Positions 27,886 to 35,601 of a stretch of 64,000 nucleotides of DNA are shown one piece after another (within the stretch, counting starts at the first letter, position 1; each line of letters starts with the position of its first letter). The stretch is from Cellulomonas sp. ES6. Its GTDB lineage: Bacteria; Actinomycetota; Actinomycetes; Actinomycetales; Cellulomonadaceae. The stretch spans positions 992,001 through 1,056,000 of the forward strand of contig NZ_CP125655.1 of assembly GCF_030053835.1 (NCBI RefSeq), read 5' to 3'. Position numbers and translations under genes: made by a program. Under the pieces are notes generated by a model. That model ran no database searches. It was not told where the DNA came from and saw only the letters and a list, made by a program, of their open reading frames with translations.

Positions 27886-28773
27886 TCACGGTCGTGCCCC
27901 GACGACCTCGGCGCGGCGGGGCGTGGCGGACGCCGCGGCACCGGCGTCCGCGCCCGCTGCGCCGGCGGACGCGGGGGCAGCCTCGACGGTGTCGTACCGC
28001 GCGGCGTCGCGCACGCGCGGGACGAGCGCGGGGCTCGGCGTGCTGAGCGGCACCCACACGCTGTACCGGTCCCCGCGGTAGCAGGCGCGCGAGTACATGC
28101 ACGGGGTGTCGGAGCTGAACGTGCGGCGGGTCGCGCGCAGCACCGCGCGGGTGCCGCGCAGGTCGAGCAGCGCGGCCTCCTCGTCGGAGGCCTCCGACGC
28201 CGTCAGCGTCTCCTCGCCCCAGGACGGGGCGAGCCCGACCTCGCGCAGCGCGTCGTAGAGGCTCGGCGGCGGGCCGCCGGCGAACAGCTCCGGCGCCAGG
28301 GCCACCGGCACCCAGAGCTGCTCGATGCTCATCGGCGTGCCGTCGGCGAACCGGACGCGCCACAGGTGGTGCAACGGGGCGCCGGCCTCGGTGCCCAGCG
28401 CGTCGGCCGCCTCCGCCGACGCGGGCACGGTGAGCGCGTCGAGCACCCGGGTGTCGGGGCGCATGCCGCGGCGACGCATCTCCTCGCCGAACGTGGTCAG
28501 CCGCATCTCGAAGTCCATGCGCTGCGGGGCGACGAACGTGCCACGTCCCTGCTCGCGGACCAGCACGCCGTCGCCGACCAGCGCGTCCACGGCCTGCCGG
28601 ACCGTCATCCGCGACACGCCGAACCGCTCGCACAGGGCGCGCTCGGACGGGACGGCGTCCCCGACGGCCAGCTCGCGCTCGACGAGCTCCTCGAGGTACG
28701 ACCGGACGGCCTGGTGCTTGTGCGTCGCCCGGGGGGCCGGCGCGGGGGCGGTGCGGGGCTGCTCTGCGTGCAC
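27886..28773 (-). CDS. dasR: GntR/HutC family regulator, DasR-like
   Basis: A 295-residue regulator. The winged helix occupies about residues 15-80 (VPSERALCERFGVSRMTVRQ, REQGRGTFVA), and a UTRA effector domain runs to about residue 245 (SIEQLWVPVALAPELF, CMYSRACYRGDRYSVWVP). An unusual Ala-rich tail of some 45 residues follows. DasR senses phosphorylated amino sugars and represses GlcNAc uptake and use. Identification rests on fold, PTS neighbours and three dre-like sites nearby. GTG at 28773 is preceded by GGGAGG. Confidence 0.85.
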   Translation of the reverse strand: MHAEQPRTAPAPAPRATHKHQAVRSYLEELVERELAVGDAVPSERALCERFGVSRMTVRQAVDALVGDGVLVREQGRGTFVAPQRMDFEMRLTTFGEEMRRRGMRPDTRVLDALTVPASAEAADALGTEAGAPLHHLWRVRFADGTPMSIEQLWVPVALAPELFAGGPPPSLYDALREVGLAPSWGEETLTASEASDEEAALLDLRGTRAVLRATRRTFSSDTPCMYSRACYRGDRYSVWVPLSTPSPALVPRVRDAARYDTVEAAPASAGAAGADAGAAASATPRRAEVVGARP

Positions 28774-28852
28774 GGCCTCACCCTCCCACTCGGTCGACGT
28801 CGTCCGGGCACCGGACCGCCCGGCGGTCGCCTGTGTGGTGCTTGACACATCT

Positions 28853-28868
28853 TCCGGTCTAGACCACT
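28853..28868. promoter_or_regulatory. dre-like DasR site 1
   Basis: The perfect palindrome GGTCTAGACC (28856-28865) lies within a 16-bp site matching the known DasR consensus ACTGGTCTAGACCAGT at 13 of 16 positions. It is in the dasR-EIIC divergent region, just after a TTGACA (28842-28847). Confidence 0.8.
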
Positions 28869-28877
28869 CTGACCGCA

Positions 28878-28893
28878 ACTGGTCCAGACAACC
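28878..28893. promoter_or_regulatory. dre-like DasR site 2
   Basis: ACTGGTCCAGACAACC matches the DasR consensus at most positions, 25 bp from site 1. Paired sites in a divergent promoter suggest both the EIIC gene and the dasR-EIIB-EIIA operon are controlled. Confidence 0.7.
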
Positions 28894-29041
28894 TGCCGGA
28901 CGGGCCGGGCTGCACGCAAGTCGGCCCCCTCCCGCCGCCCGGCGCACGCGCTCCGACCGCCGGCGCGACCAGCCGGCGGAGCACCCCTCCCGCACCGGAC
29001 GGACCCGGCTGCGGGTCCGACGCTCGACGAGGAGACACCCC

Positions 29042-30394
29042 ATGACCGCCACCACGGTGGACACCCCCAAGCGGGGGATCCCCGGCCTCGCGCAGCTGCA
29101 GCGCGTCGGCCGGTCGCTGATGCTCCCGATCGCCTCGCTCCCCGCCGCCGCGCTGCTGCTGCGGCTGGGGCAGCCCGACATGCTCGGCGCCGACGGCCTG
29201 GGCGCGAACGCGGACTGGCTGCTGCCGGTCGCCGACGTGCTCGCCGCCGCCGGCAACGCGCTCATCGGCAACCTGCCGATCCTGTTCGCGCTCGGCGTCG
29301 CGGTGGGCTACGCCCGCAAGTCGGACGGCTCGACCGGCCTGGCGGCGCTCGTCGGGTACCTGGTGTTCAAGGGCGTGACCGACGCGCTGTCCCCGTACAT
29401 CCTCGGCGAGCCGGAGGAGGGCGCCACCCAGGAGCTCATCAACTACGGCGTGCTCGGTGGCATCGTCATCGGCCTCACGGCCGCGCTGCTCTACCAGAAG
29501 TACTACCGGATCAAGCTGCCGCCGTACCTGGCGTTCTTCGGCGGCCGGCGCTTCGTGCCGATCGTGACCGCCGGTGCGGCCGTGCTCATCGCCGTCGTCG
29601 CGGCCCTCATCTACCCCGCCTTCGACGCCGGGTTCACCGCGGTCGGCGACTGGGTCACCGGGTCGACCGTCGTCGGCGGGTTCGTGTTCGGCACCCTCAA
29701 CCGCCTGCTGCTGCCGTTCGGCCTGCACCACCTGCTCAACTCGCTGCCGTGGTTCCAGTTCGGCGACTACACCGACGCGTCCGGCGACGTGTGGCACGGC
29801 GACATCGCCCGGTTCCTGCACGGCGACCCGACCGCCGGGACGTTCATGACCGGGTTCTTCCCGATCATGATGTTCGCCCTGCCCGCCGCCGCGCTGGCGA
29901 TCGTGCACACCGCGAAGCCGAAGAACCGCAAGGTCATCGCCGGCATCATGGGCTCCGCCGCGCTGGTCGCCTTCGTCACCGGCGTCACCGAGCCCCTCGA
30001 GTTCGCGTTCGTGTACGTGGCCTACCCGCTGTACGCGATCCACGCGGTGCTGACCGGCACCTCGCTGGCGCTGGTGAACGCGCTCGACATCCGCAGCGGG
30101 TTCGGGTTCTCGGCGGGCGCCATCGACTACCTGCTGAACTTCCGGATCGCCGAGCAGCCGCTGCTGATCATCGTGATCGGCCTCGTCTACGCGGTCATCT
30201 ACTACTTCCTGTTCCGGTTCATGATCACGCGGTTCAACTTCAAGACCCCCGGCCGCGAGGACGACCCGGTGGCCGAGGGCGCCGGCGACGTCGCGGCGGA
30301 CCGGGCGGAGACGGTGCCCGCCGGCACGGCCACCGCCACCGCACCGCCGACGGCCGTCGACCCGGGTCGCCGCAGCGACGGGGGCACCGCCTGA
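29042..30394 (+). CDS. nagE: PTS EIIC permease (N-acetylglucosamine/glucose type)
   Basis: A 450-residue membrane permease of the glucose/GlcNAc superfamily. Signatures include LMLPIASLPAAALLLRLGQP, GVAVGYARK, LLLPFGLHHLLNSLPWFQFG and FVTGVTEPLEFAFVYVAYPL, the last being the substrate and phosphotransfer motif. It has no fused EIIB or EIIA domain, so it depends on the subunits encoded divergently. The 45-residue C-terminal tail is hydrophilic. ATG at 29042 follows GAGGAGACACCCC. GlcNAc as substrate is inferred from DasR control. Confidence 0.9.
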   Translation: MTATTVDTPKRGIPGLAQLQRVGRSLMLPIASLPAAALLLRLGQPDMLGADGLGANADWLLPVADVLAAAGNALIGNLPILFALGVAVGYARKSDGSTGLAALVGYLVFKGVTDALSPYILGEPEEGATQELINYGVLGGIVIGLTAALLYQKYYRIKLPPYLAFFGGRRFVPIVTAGAAVLIAVVAALIYPAFDAGFTAVGDWVTGSTVVGGFVFGTLNRLLLPFGLHHLLNSLPWFQFGDYTDASGDVWHGDIARFLHGDPTAGTFMTGFFPIMMFALPAAALAIVHTAKPKNRKVIAGIMGSAALVAFVTGVTEPLEFAFVYVAYPLYAIHAVLTGTSLALVNALDIRSGFGFSAGAIDYLLNFRIAEQPLLIIVIGLVYAVIYYFLFRFMITRFNFKTPGREDDPVAEGAGDVAADRAETVPAGTATATAPPTAVDPGRRSDGGTA

Positions 30395-30493
30395 CGCCCG
30401 CCCGCCCGGCCGGCAGGGGGCGACTCCCCGACGCGGCGCCGGCGTGGTGCGGACCACGCCGGCGGCGCGTCCCACCCGGCACCGGCCGCCCCC

Positions 30494-30541
30494 GGCACGA
30501 CGCAGGGCCCCGACCACGCGGTCGGGGCCCTGCGTCGTGCC
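30494..30541. terminator. Bidirectional terminator between EIIC and HPr genes
   Basis: A perfect 22-bp stem (30494-30515 with 30520-30541) and 4-nt loop sit between convergent genes. It is the longest simple hairpin noticed in the window. Confidence 0.85.
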
Positions 30542-30579
30542 GCGGACCGAGCGGTGTCGGACCGGTCGGTGCGGCCGGG

Positions 30580-30849
30580 TCAGGCGATCTCGGTCTGCAG
30601 CAGGAACGCCTCCAGGGCGTCGAGCGCGGCCTCGGCCTCGGGGCCGTCGGTCTCGGTGGCCAGCACCACGGTGTCGCCCGCGGCGGCACCCAGGGTCATG
30701 ATCCCGAGGATGCTCGCGGCCTGCACCGGGGCGGCGTCGCCCTTGCGGACGGTGACCGGGACGGGCTGCTTGCCGGCCTCCGCGACGAACAGGGCGGCGG
30801 GGCGGGCGTGCAGGCCCTCGGCGATGGCGACGACGACGGGACGTTCCAT
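30580..30849 (-). CDS. ptsH: Phosphocarrier protein HPr
   Basis: An 89-residue HPr. His14 in GLHARPA receives phosphate from enzyme I, and Ser46 (AASILGIMTLG) is the regulatory serine position. It is the general PTS carrier feeding the neighbouring EIIA. ATG at 30849 has a GGAGG-like site. A dre-like box 58 bp upstream suggests DasR control. Enzyme I is not in the window. Confidence 0.95.
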   Translation of the reverse strand: MERPVVVAIAEGLHARPAALFVAEAGKQPVPVTVRKGDAAPVQAASILGIMTLGAAAGDTVVLATETDGPEAEAALDALEAFLLQTEIA

Positions 30850-30906
30850 GGGGGCGACCTCCGGGGTGACGTGTCCGTGCCCGGCACTGGGCACGGGTGC
30901 AGCGTA

Positions 30907-30922
30907 ACTGGTCTGGACCATC
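30907..30922. promoter_or_regulatory. dre-like DasR site 3, upstream of ptsH
   Basis: ACTGGTCTGGACCATC matches the DasR consensus at 13 of 16 positions. It lies between ptsH and the divergently placed 3' end of rnhA, at a distance suited to the ptsH promoter. Confidence 0.75.
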
Positions 30923-30935
30923 CGTCCCGGCCGCG

Positions 30936-31397
30936 TCAGCCCGCGCGGACCTGGTCGACGCCCCGGTTCGCGAGCTCGTCCGCGCGCTCGTTGCCCGGGT
31001 CGCCCGCGTGGCCCTTCACCCAGTGCCAGGAGATCGCGTGCCGCGCGACCTGCTCGTCGAGCGCCTGCCACAGGTCCTGGTTCTTCACCGGCTTCTTGTC
31101 GGCGGTCCGCCAGCCGTTGCGCTTCCAGCCCGCGATCCACTTCGTCACGCCCTGCATCACGTACTGCGAGTCGACGTGCAGGTCGACCCGGCACGGCTGG
31201 TTCAGCGCCTTCAGCCCCTCGATGACGGCCGTGAGCTCCATGCGGTTGTTGGTGGTGACGGCCTCGCCGCCGAACAGCTCGCGCTCGTGCCCGCCGGACC
31301 GCAGCAGGGCACCCCAGCCGCCGACGCCGGGGTTGCCCTTGCAGGCGCCGTCCGTCCACATCTCGACGGCGGGCGGGGCGGGTTCGGCGGCGCTCAT
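30936..31397 (-). CDS. rnhA: Ribonuclease HI
   Basis: A 153-residue RNase H that cuts RNA in RNA-DNA hybrids. Catalytic acids are Asp16 ([12 protein letters not shown]), Glu54 (NNRMELTAV), Asp76 (HVDSQYV) and the aspartate of [10 protein letters not shown]. The basic helix [20 protein letters not shown] is present, as in the E. coli enzyme. ATG at 31397 has TACAGT 8 nt upstream. Confidence 0.96.
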   Translation of the reverse strand: MSAAEPAPPAVEMWTDGACKGNPGVGGWGALLRSGGHERELFGGEAVTTNNRMELTAVIEGLKALNQPCRVDLHVDSQYVMQGVTKWIAGWKRNGWRTADKKPVKNQDLWQALDEQVARHAISWHWVKGHAGDPGNERADELANRGVDQVRAG

Positions 31398-31405
31398 GGT
31401 CGCCC

Positions 31406-31411
31406 ACTGTA
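31406..31411 (-). promoter_or_regulatory. Putative -10 box TACAGT, leaderless promoter of rnhA
   Basis: Minus-strand TACAGT is 8 nt before the ATG at 31397. The divergent helicase starts only 31 bp away. Confidence 0.4.
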
Positions 31412-31441
31412 GGGCGCACCCCGCCGTGAAAGGATCGCCGG

Positions 31442-34033
31442 GTGGCTGCCTCCCGATCGACCCTCGCCGACCGGGTCCCCGACGATCCCCGCGACCCCGA
31501 CGCCCTCTACGCGGCCTTCACCGGCTGGGCGGAGGACCAGGGGCTGGCGCTCTACCCGCACCAGGACGAGGCGCTGCTGGAGCTGGTGACCGGCTCGCAC
31601 GTCATCCTGTCGACACCCACGGGGTCCGGGAAGTCCCTGGTGGCGACGGCGGCGCACTTCGTCGCGCTCGCCCAGGGCCGCCGGACGTACTACACCGCGC
31701 CCCTGAAGGCGCTCGTGAGCGAGAAGTTCTTCGCGCTGGTCGAGGCGTTCGGGTCGGCGAACGTCGGCATGATGACCGGCGACTCCGCGGTGAACCCCGA
31801 CGCCCCGATCATCTGCTGCACGGCCGAGATCCTCGCGAACCTCGCGCTGCGCCAGGGGCCGGACGCGGAGATCGGCCAGGTCGTCATGGACGAGTTCCAC
31901 TTCTACGCCGACCCGCAGCGCGGCTGGGCGTGGCAGGTGCCGCTGCTGGAGCTGCCGCGGGCGCAGTTCCTGCTGATGTCCGCGACCCTGGGCGACGTCA
32001 CGTTCTTCCGGGAGGACCTGGAGCGCCGCACGGGCGTGCCCGTCGCCGTGGTGGACGACGCGGTGCGGCCCGTGCCGCTGTCGTTCTCGTACGAGGTCGA
32101 GCCGCTGCACGAGCTGCTGGAGATGCTGGTGCAGACCGGCCGGTCGCCGGTGTACGTCGTGCACTTCACGCAGAAGGAGGCCGTCGAGCGCGCGCAGGCG
32201 CTGCTGTCCATGACGCTCGCCAGCCGCGAGCAGCGCGACCGGATCGCCGACGAGCTGGGCGACTTCCGGTTCGGCCCGGGGTTCGGCAGGACGCTGTCCC
32301 GGCTGCTGCGCCACGGCGTCGGGGTGCACCACGCCGGGATGCTGCCCAAGTACCGCCGGGTGGTGGAGCGGCTGACGCAGAAGGGCCTGCTCCGCGTGGT
32401 CTGCGGCACCGACACCCTGGGTGTCGGCATCAACGTCCCGATCCGCACCGTGCTGCTGACGTCGCTCGTGAAGTACGACGGCACCCGCATGCGCCACCTG
32501 TCGGCCCGCGAGTTCCACCAGATCGCCGGGCGCGCGGGCCGCGCGGGCTTCGACACCACCGGCGAGGTGCTCGTGCTCGCGCCGGAGCACGTCATCGAGA
32601 ACCGCCGGGCCCTGGCCAAGGCGGGCGACGACCCGAAGAAGCTCAAGAAGATCGTCCGCAAGCAGGCCCCGCCCGGGATGGTGAACTGGACGGACAAGAC
32701 GTTCGAGCGGCTGCGCGACGCCGAGCCCGAGCCCCTGACGTCGTCGTTCACCGTCACCCACGCCATGGTGCTCAACGTGCTGGCGCGGCCGACGGGCGAC
32801 CCGGTCGAGACGATGCGGCACCTGCTGCTCGACAACCACGAGCCGGAGGCCTCGCGCGGCCGGCTGGTGCGGCAGGCGGTGGCGATCTACCGGTCCCTGC
32901 GCACGGCCGGCGTGATCGAGCGCGTCGTCGAGCCCGGGCCCGGCCCGGAGCGGCTGCGCCGGACCGTGCGGCTCACCCTCGACGTGCCCCCGACGTTCGC
33001 GCTCAACCAGCCGCTGTCCCCGTTCGCCTACGCCGCGCTCGACCTGCTCGACCGCGAGGACCCGGGCTACGCGCACGACGTGGTGTCGGTCATCGAGGCG
33101 ACGCTGGACGACCCGCGCCAGGTGCTCGCGGCGCAGGAGAACCGCGCCCGCGGCGAGGCCGTCGCGGCGATGAAGGCCGACGGCATCGAGTACGAGGAGC
33201 GGATGGCGCTGCTCGAGGACGTGACCTACCCGCGGCCCCTGGCGGAGCTGCTGGTCGGGACGTTCCAGATCTTCAAGCAGACCAACCCCTGGGTCGCCGA
33301 CCACGAGCTCTCGCCGAAGTCCGTCGTGCGCGACATGCACGAGCGCGCCGCGACGTTCGCGGAGTACGTGTCGCTGTACCAGCTCGACCGCACCGAGGGC
33401 GTGCTGCTGCGGTACCTCGCCGACGCGTTCCGGGCGCTGCGGCAGACCGTGCCGGAGGACGCCCGGACCGAGGAGCTGCACGAGATCATCGAGTGGCTGG
33501 GCGACCTGGTGCGCCGCACGGACTCGAGCCTCCTGGACGAGTGGGAGCGCCTCGCGCACCCGGAGGACCTGGACGACGCCACCGTCGCCGGGTCCCGGCC
33601 GGAGGACGACGCTCCCCCGCCGGTCACGACGAACCGCCGGGTGTTCCGGGCGCTCGTGCGTGGTGCGCTGTTCCGGCGCGTCGACCTCGCGGCGCGGGAG
33701 GCGTACCCGGCGCTGGGTGCCCTGGGCGACCAGGACGCCGAGGACCGGCCGTGGACGGCGGACCGCTGGCGCGACGCGCTCGACCCGTTCTACGACGACC
33801 ACGACGAGATCCTCACCGGGCCGGCGGCGCGCGGGCCGGCGCTGTTCCAGGTGGACGAGCGGCCGTCCGCGCACGGCGAGGCGGGAGCCCGCGGGGACCT
33901 GTGGTTCGTCCGGCAGCTCCTCGACGACCCCGCCGGCGACCACGACTGGCGCATCGACGCCCTGGTCGACCTGCCGGCCTCCGACGCCGCCGGCGAGGTC
34001 GTCCTGCGGGTGCTGGACGTCGGCCCGCTCTGA
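31442..34033 (+). CDS. SF2 DEAD/DEAH-box helicase with long C-terminal region
   Basis: An 863-residue superfamily 2 helicase. Motif I is [11 protein letters not shown], motif II is VMDEFHFY (DEFH), motif III is LLMSATLGD, and motif VI is [11 protein letters not shown]. The helicase core spans roughly residues 35-380. The rest resembles the DUF3516 region that accompanies such helicases in actinobacteria. It is divergent from rnhA with 44 bp between starts, so both may act on RNA or RNA-DNA hybrids. The GTG start has AAGGAT 6 nt upstream. Substrate unknown. Confidence 0.88.
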   Translation: MAASRSTLADRVPDDPRDPDALYAAFTGWAEDQGLALYPHQDEALLELVTGSHVILSTPTGSGKSLVATAAHFVALAQGRRTYYTAPLKALVSEKFFALVEAFGSANVGMMTGDSAVNPDAPIICCTAEILANLALRQGPDAEIGQVVMDEFHFYADPQRGWAWQVPLLELPRAQFLLMSATLGDVTFFREDLERRTGVPVAVVDDAVRPVPLSFSYEVEPLHELLEMLVQTGRSPVYVVHFTQKEAVERAQALLSMTLASREQRDRIADELGDFRFGPGFGRTLSRLLRHGVGVHHAGMLPKYRRVVERLTQKGLLRVVCGTDTLGVGINVPIRTVLLTSLVKYDGTRMRHLSAREFHQIAGRAGRAGFDTTGEVLVLAPEHVIENRRALAKAGDDPKKLKKIVRKQAPPGMVNWTDKTFERLRDAEPEPLTSSFTVTHAMVLNVLARPTGDPVETMRHLLLDNHEPEASRGRLVRQAVAIYRSLRTAGVIERVVEPGPGPERLRRTVRLTLDVPPTFALNQPLSPFAYAALDLLDREDPGYAHDVVSVIEATLDDPRQVLAAQENRARGEAVAAMKADGIEYEERMALLEDVTYPRPLAELLVGTFQIFKQTNPWVADHELSPKSVVRDMHERAATFAEYVSLYQLDRTEGVLLRYLADAFRALRQTVPEDARTEELHEIIEWLGDLVRRTDSSLLDEWERLAHPEDLDDATVAGSRPEDDAPPPVTTNRRVFRALVRGALFRRVDLAAREAYPALGALGDQDAEDRPWTADRWRDALDPFYDDHDEILTGPAARGPALFQVDERPSAHGEAGARGDLWFVRQLLDDPAGDHDWRIDALVDLPASDAAGEVVLRVLDVGPL

Positions 34034-34073
34034 CGTCCCGCTGACCTGCGACGACACCTGGACCCGTTCCAGA

Positions 34074-34092
34074 TCAGGGAAGCCTATCCTGC
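34074..34092. promoter_or_regulatory. Iron box 1 (IdeR/DtxR type)
   Basis: TCAGGGAAGCCTATCCTGC agrees with the 19-bp IdeR/DtxR consensus at about 13 positions, including the AGG, AGCCT and CCT cores. It is 30 bp from the second box. Confidence 0.65.
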
Positions 34093-34103
34093 GTTTGCGC
34101 AGG

Positions 34104-34122
34104 TCAGGGCAGCCTTTCCTGT
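34104..34122. promoter_or_regulatory. Iron box 2 (IdeR/DtxR type)
   Basis: TCAGGGCAGCCTTTCCTGT is a second 19-bp match to the same consensus. It ends just upstream of the -35-like ATGACA, a position suited to activation. Confidence 0.65.
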
Positions 34123-34123
34123 G

Positions 34124-34152
34124 ATGACACGGTGTCAGAACCGGCCTAGCGT
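34124..34152 (+). promoter_or_regulatory. Promoter of the VIT gene: ATGACA / 17 bp / TAGCGT
   Basis: ATGACA (34124-34129) and TAGCGT (34147-34152) are 17 bp apart. TAGCGT is 7 nt before the ATG at 34160, so the message is probably leaderless. TGACAC-g-GTGTCA (34125-34137) is a further small palindrome over the -35. Confidence 0.6.
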
Positions 34153-34159
34153 GGGTGCC

Positions 34160-34819
34160 ATGACGACCCTGTCGAGCCACCTCCTGGACCGCGACCGCAC
34201 CCCGGCGGCCGCTCCCCAGCGCCGGGTCGCCGGTGACACCCCTGCCGCCGACGACCCGGCCCCGGTCGTCCCCGCGGCCACCGTCTCGGAGCTGCCGACC
34301 GCGAGCCGGCTCAACTGGCTGCGCGCCGGCGTGCTCGGCGCGAACGACGGCGTCGTCTCCGTCGCTGCGACCGTCGTGGGCGTCGCGGGCGCCGCCACCG
34401 AGGTGAGCGCGCTCGCCATCGCCGGCGTCGCGGCCCTCGCCGCCGGGGCCCTGTCGATGGCCGCCGGCGAGTACGTGTCGGTCAGCAGCCAGCGCGACGC
34501 CGAGAAGGTGCTGCGGTCCCACGGCCTGCTGGGCGCCGAGGCCGAGCTCACGAACCCCTGGCACGCGGCGGTCGCCTCCTTCCTCGCGTTCCTCGCCGGC
34601 GGCATCGTCCCGCTGCTCGTCGTCCTCGCCCCATGGGGCGGCGGCCGCATCGTCGCGACCTTCGTCGCCGTCGCCCTCGCGCTCGTCGTGACGGGGTCCG
34701 TCAGCGCCCGCCTCGGCGGCGCGCCGACCGGCCGTGCCGTGCTGCGCAACGTCGTGGGCGGCTCGCTCGCGATGCTGGTCACGTACGGCATCGGGTCGCT
34801 GGTGGGCCTGGCGGTCTGA
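34160..34819 (+). CDS. VIT/CCC1 family iron/manganese transporter
   Basis: A 219-residue membrane protein with about five spans. The signature RAGVLGANDGVVSVAATVVG and AAGALSMAAGEYVSVSSQRD are the VIT1/CCC1 hallmarks. The family exports or sequesters ferrous iron or manganese. A hydrophilic N-terminus of about 50 residues precedes the first span. ATG at 34160 is chosen from the -10 box. An in-frame ATG at 34121 would lie inside the iron box. Two iron boxes upstream suggest control by IdeR. Confidence 0.88.
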   Translation: MTTLSSHLLDRDRTPAAAPQRRVAGDTPAADDPAPVVPAATVSELPTASRLNWLRAGVLGANDGVVSVAATVVGVAGAATEVSALAIAGVAALAAGALSMAAGEYVSVSSQRDAEKVLRSHGLLGAEAELTNPWHAAVASFLAFLAGGIVPLLVVLAPWGGGRIVATFVAVALALVVTGSVSARLGGAPTGRAVLRNVVGGSLAMLVTYGIGSLVGLAV

Positions 34820-34857
34820 CGCCCCGGTCCCCCTCGGCGCCGGAGGCCGCCCCGGCC

Positions 34858-35601
34858 TCACGCGAGGCCGGCCCCCGCGGCGACCACCAGCGCGACGACC
34901 CCGAGCACCCCGCCCGCGAGCGCGGCGTCGCCCGCGCCGAGCGGCACCGGGCGCCACACCGTCCGCGGGCCGGCCGACAGCCCCCGGGACTCCAGCGCCA
35001 GCGCGACCCGCTCCGACGCCCGGATCGACGCGACCAGCAGCGCGAACGCCGAGCGCCCGAGCCCGCGCCACCCCTCCCGCGGCCGCCCGCGCCGGCCGAG
35101 CGGGGCGCGGACGAGCTGCGCCGCCCGGATCGTCGCCCACTGCCGCGGCAGGCCGGCGAGCATCCGGTGGCCCGCGAGCAGCGCGTACACGTACCGCGGG
35201 CTCAGGCGGGCGTGCCGCACCAGGCTGACCATCAGGTCCCGGGGCGGGGTGCTGGCGAGGAAGGCGACGGTGGCGACGCCGATCACGCACCCGCGGAGCG
35301 CGAGCGCGGCGCCGACCATGAGGCCCTCGTGCGTCACCCGGAACGGTCCGCCCGTGACCAGGACCTCGCCCGGCCGGCTCAGCGCGTTCACCAGCAGCAC
35401 GCCGACGCCGAACGTCCAGAACGGCACCTGCGCGAGCAGCAGCCGGCCCGGCGCGACCCGGGCGCCCCAGCGCGCGCCCGCGAGGCCGAGCAGGTACAGC
35501 ACCGCGAGGGTGACGGGGTCCAGCACGGCGAGGGTCACCACCGACACCGCGACGACCAGCAGCAGCTTGACCGTGGGGTTGCGCGACTCCAGCGGGCTCA
35601 C
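34858..35601 (-). CDS. ykoC: ECF transporter T component (YkoC/EcfT)
   Basis: A 247-residue transmembrane coupling protein with four to five spans. The two coupling motifs that contact the ATPases contain A-R-G-like segments, seen as ALLVASIRASERVALALESR with a following GLSAG. GTG at 35601 overlaps the stop of the ATPase gene as GTGA. It completes a four-gene ykoFEDC operon for a thiamine precursor. Confidence 0.88.
   Translation of the reverse strand: MSPLESRNPTVKLLLVVAVSVVTLAVLDPVTLAVLYLLGLAGARWGARVAPGRLLLAQVPFWTFGVGVLLVNALSRPGEVLVTGGPFRVTHEGLMVGAALALRGCVIGVATVAFLASTPPRDLMVSLVRHARLSPRYVYALLAGHRMLAGLPRQWATIRAAQLVRAPLGRRGRPREGWRGLGRSAFALLVASIRASERVALALESRGLSAGPRTVWRPVPLGAGDAALAGGVLGVVALVVAAGAGLA

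Noticed and set aside
29749..34044. A 1431-codon plus-strand open frame overlapping EIIC and the helicase
   Set aside because: It is a frame shadow. Its translation is Arg/Ala/Pro/Gly-rich without any domain, and it runs across recognisable genes, a terminator and a promoter region.
31394..35290. A 1298-codon minus-strand open frame opposite the helicase and VIT genes
   Set aside because: An antisense shadow caused by high GC. It carries no motif and spans the iron-box region.
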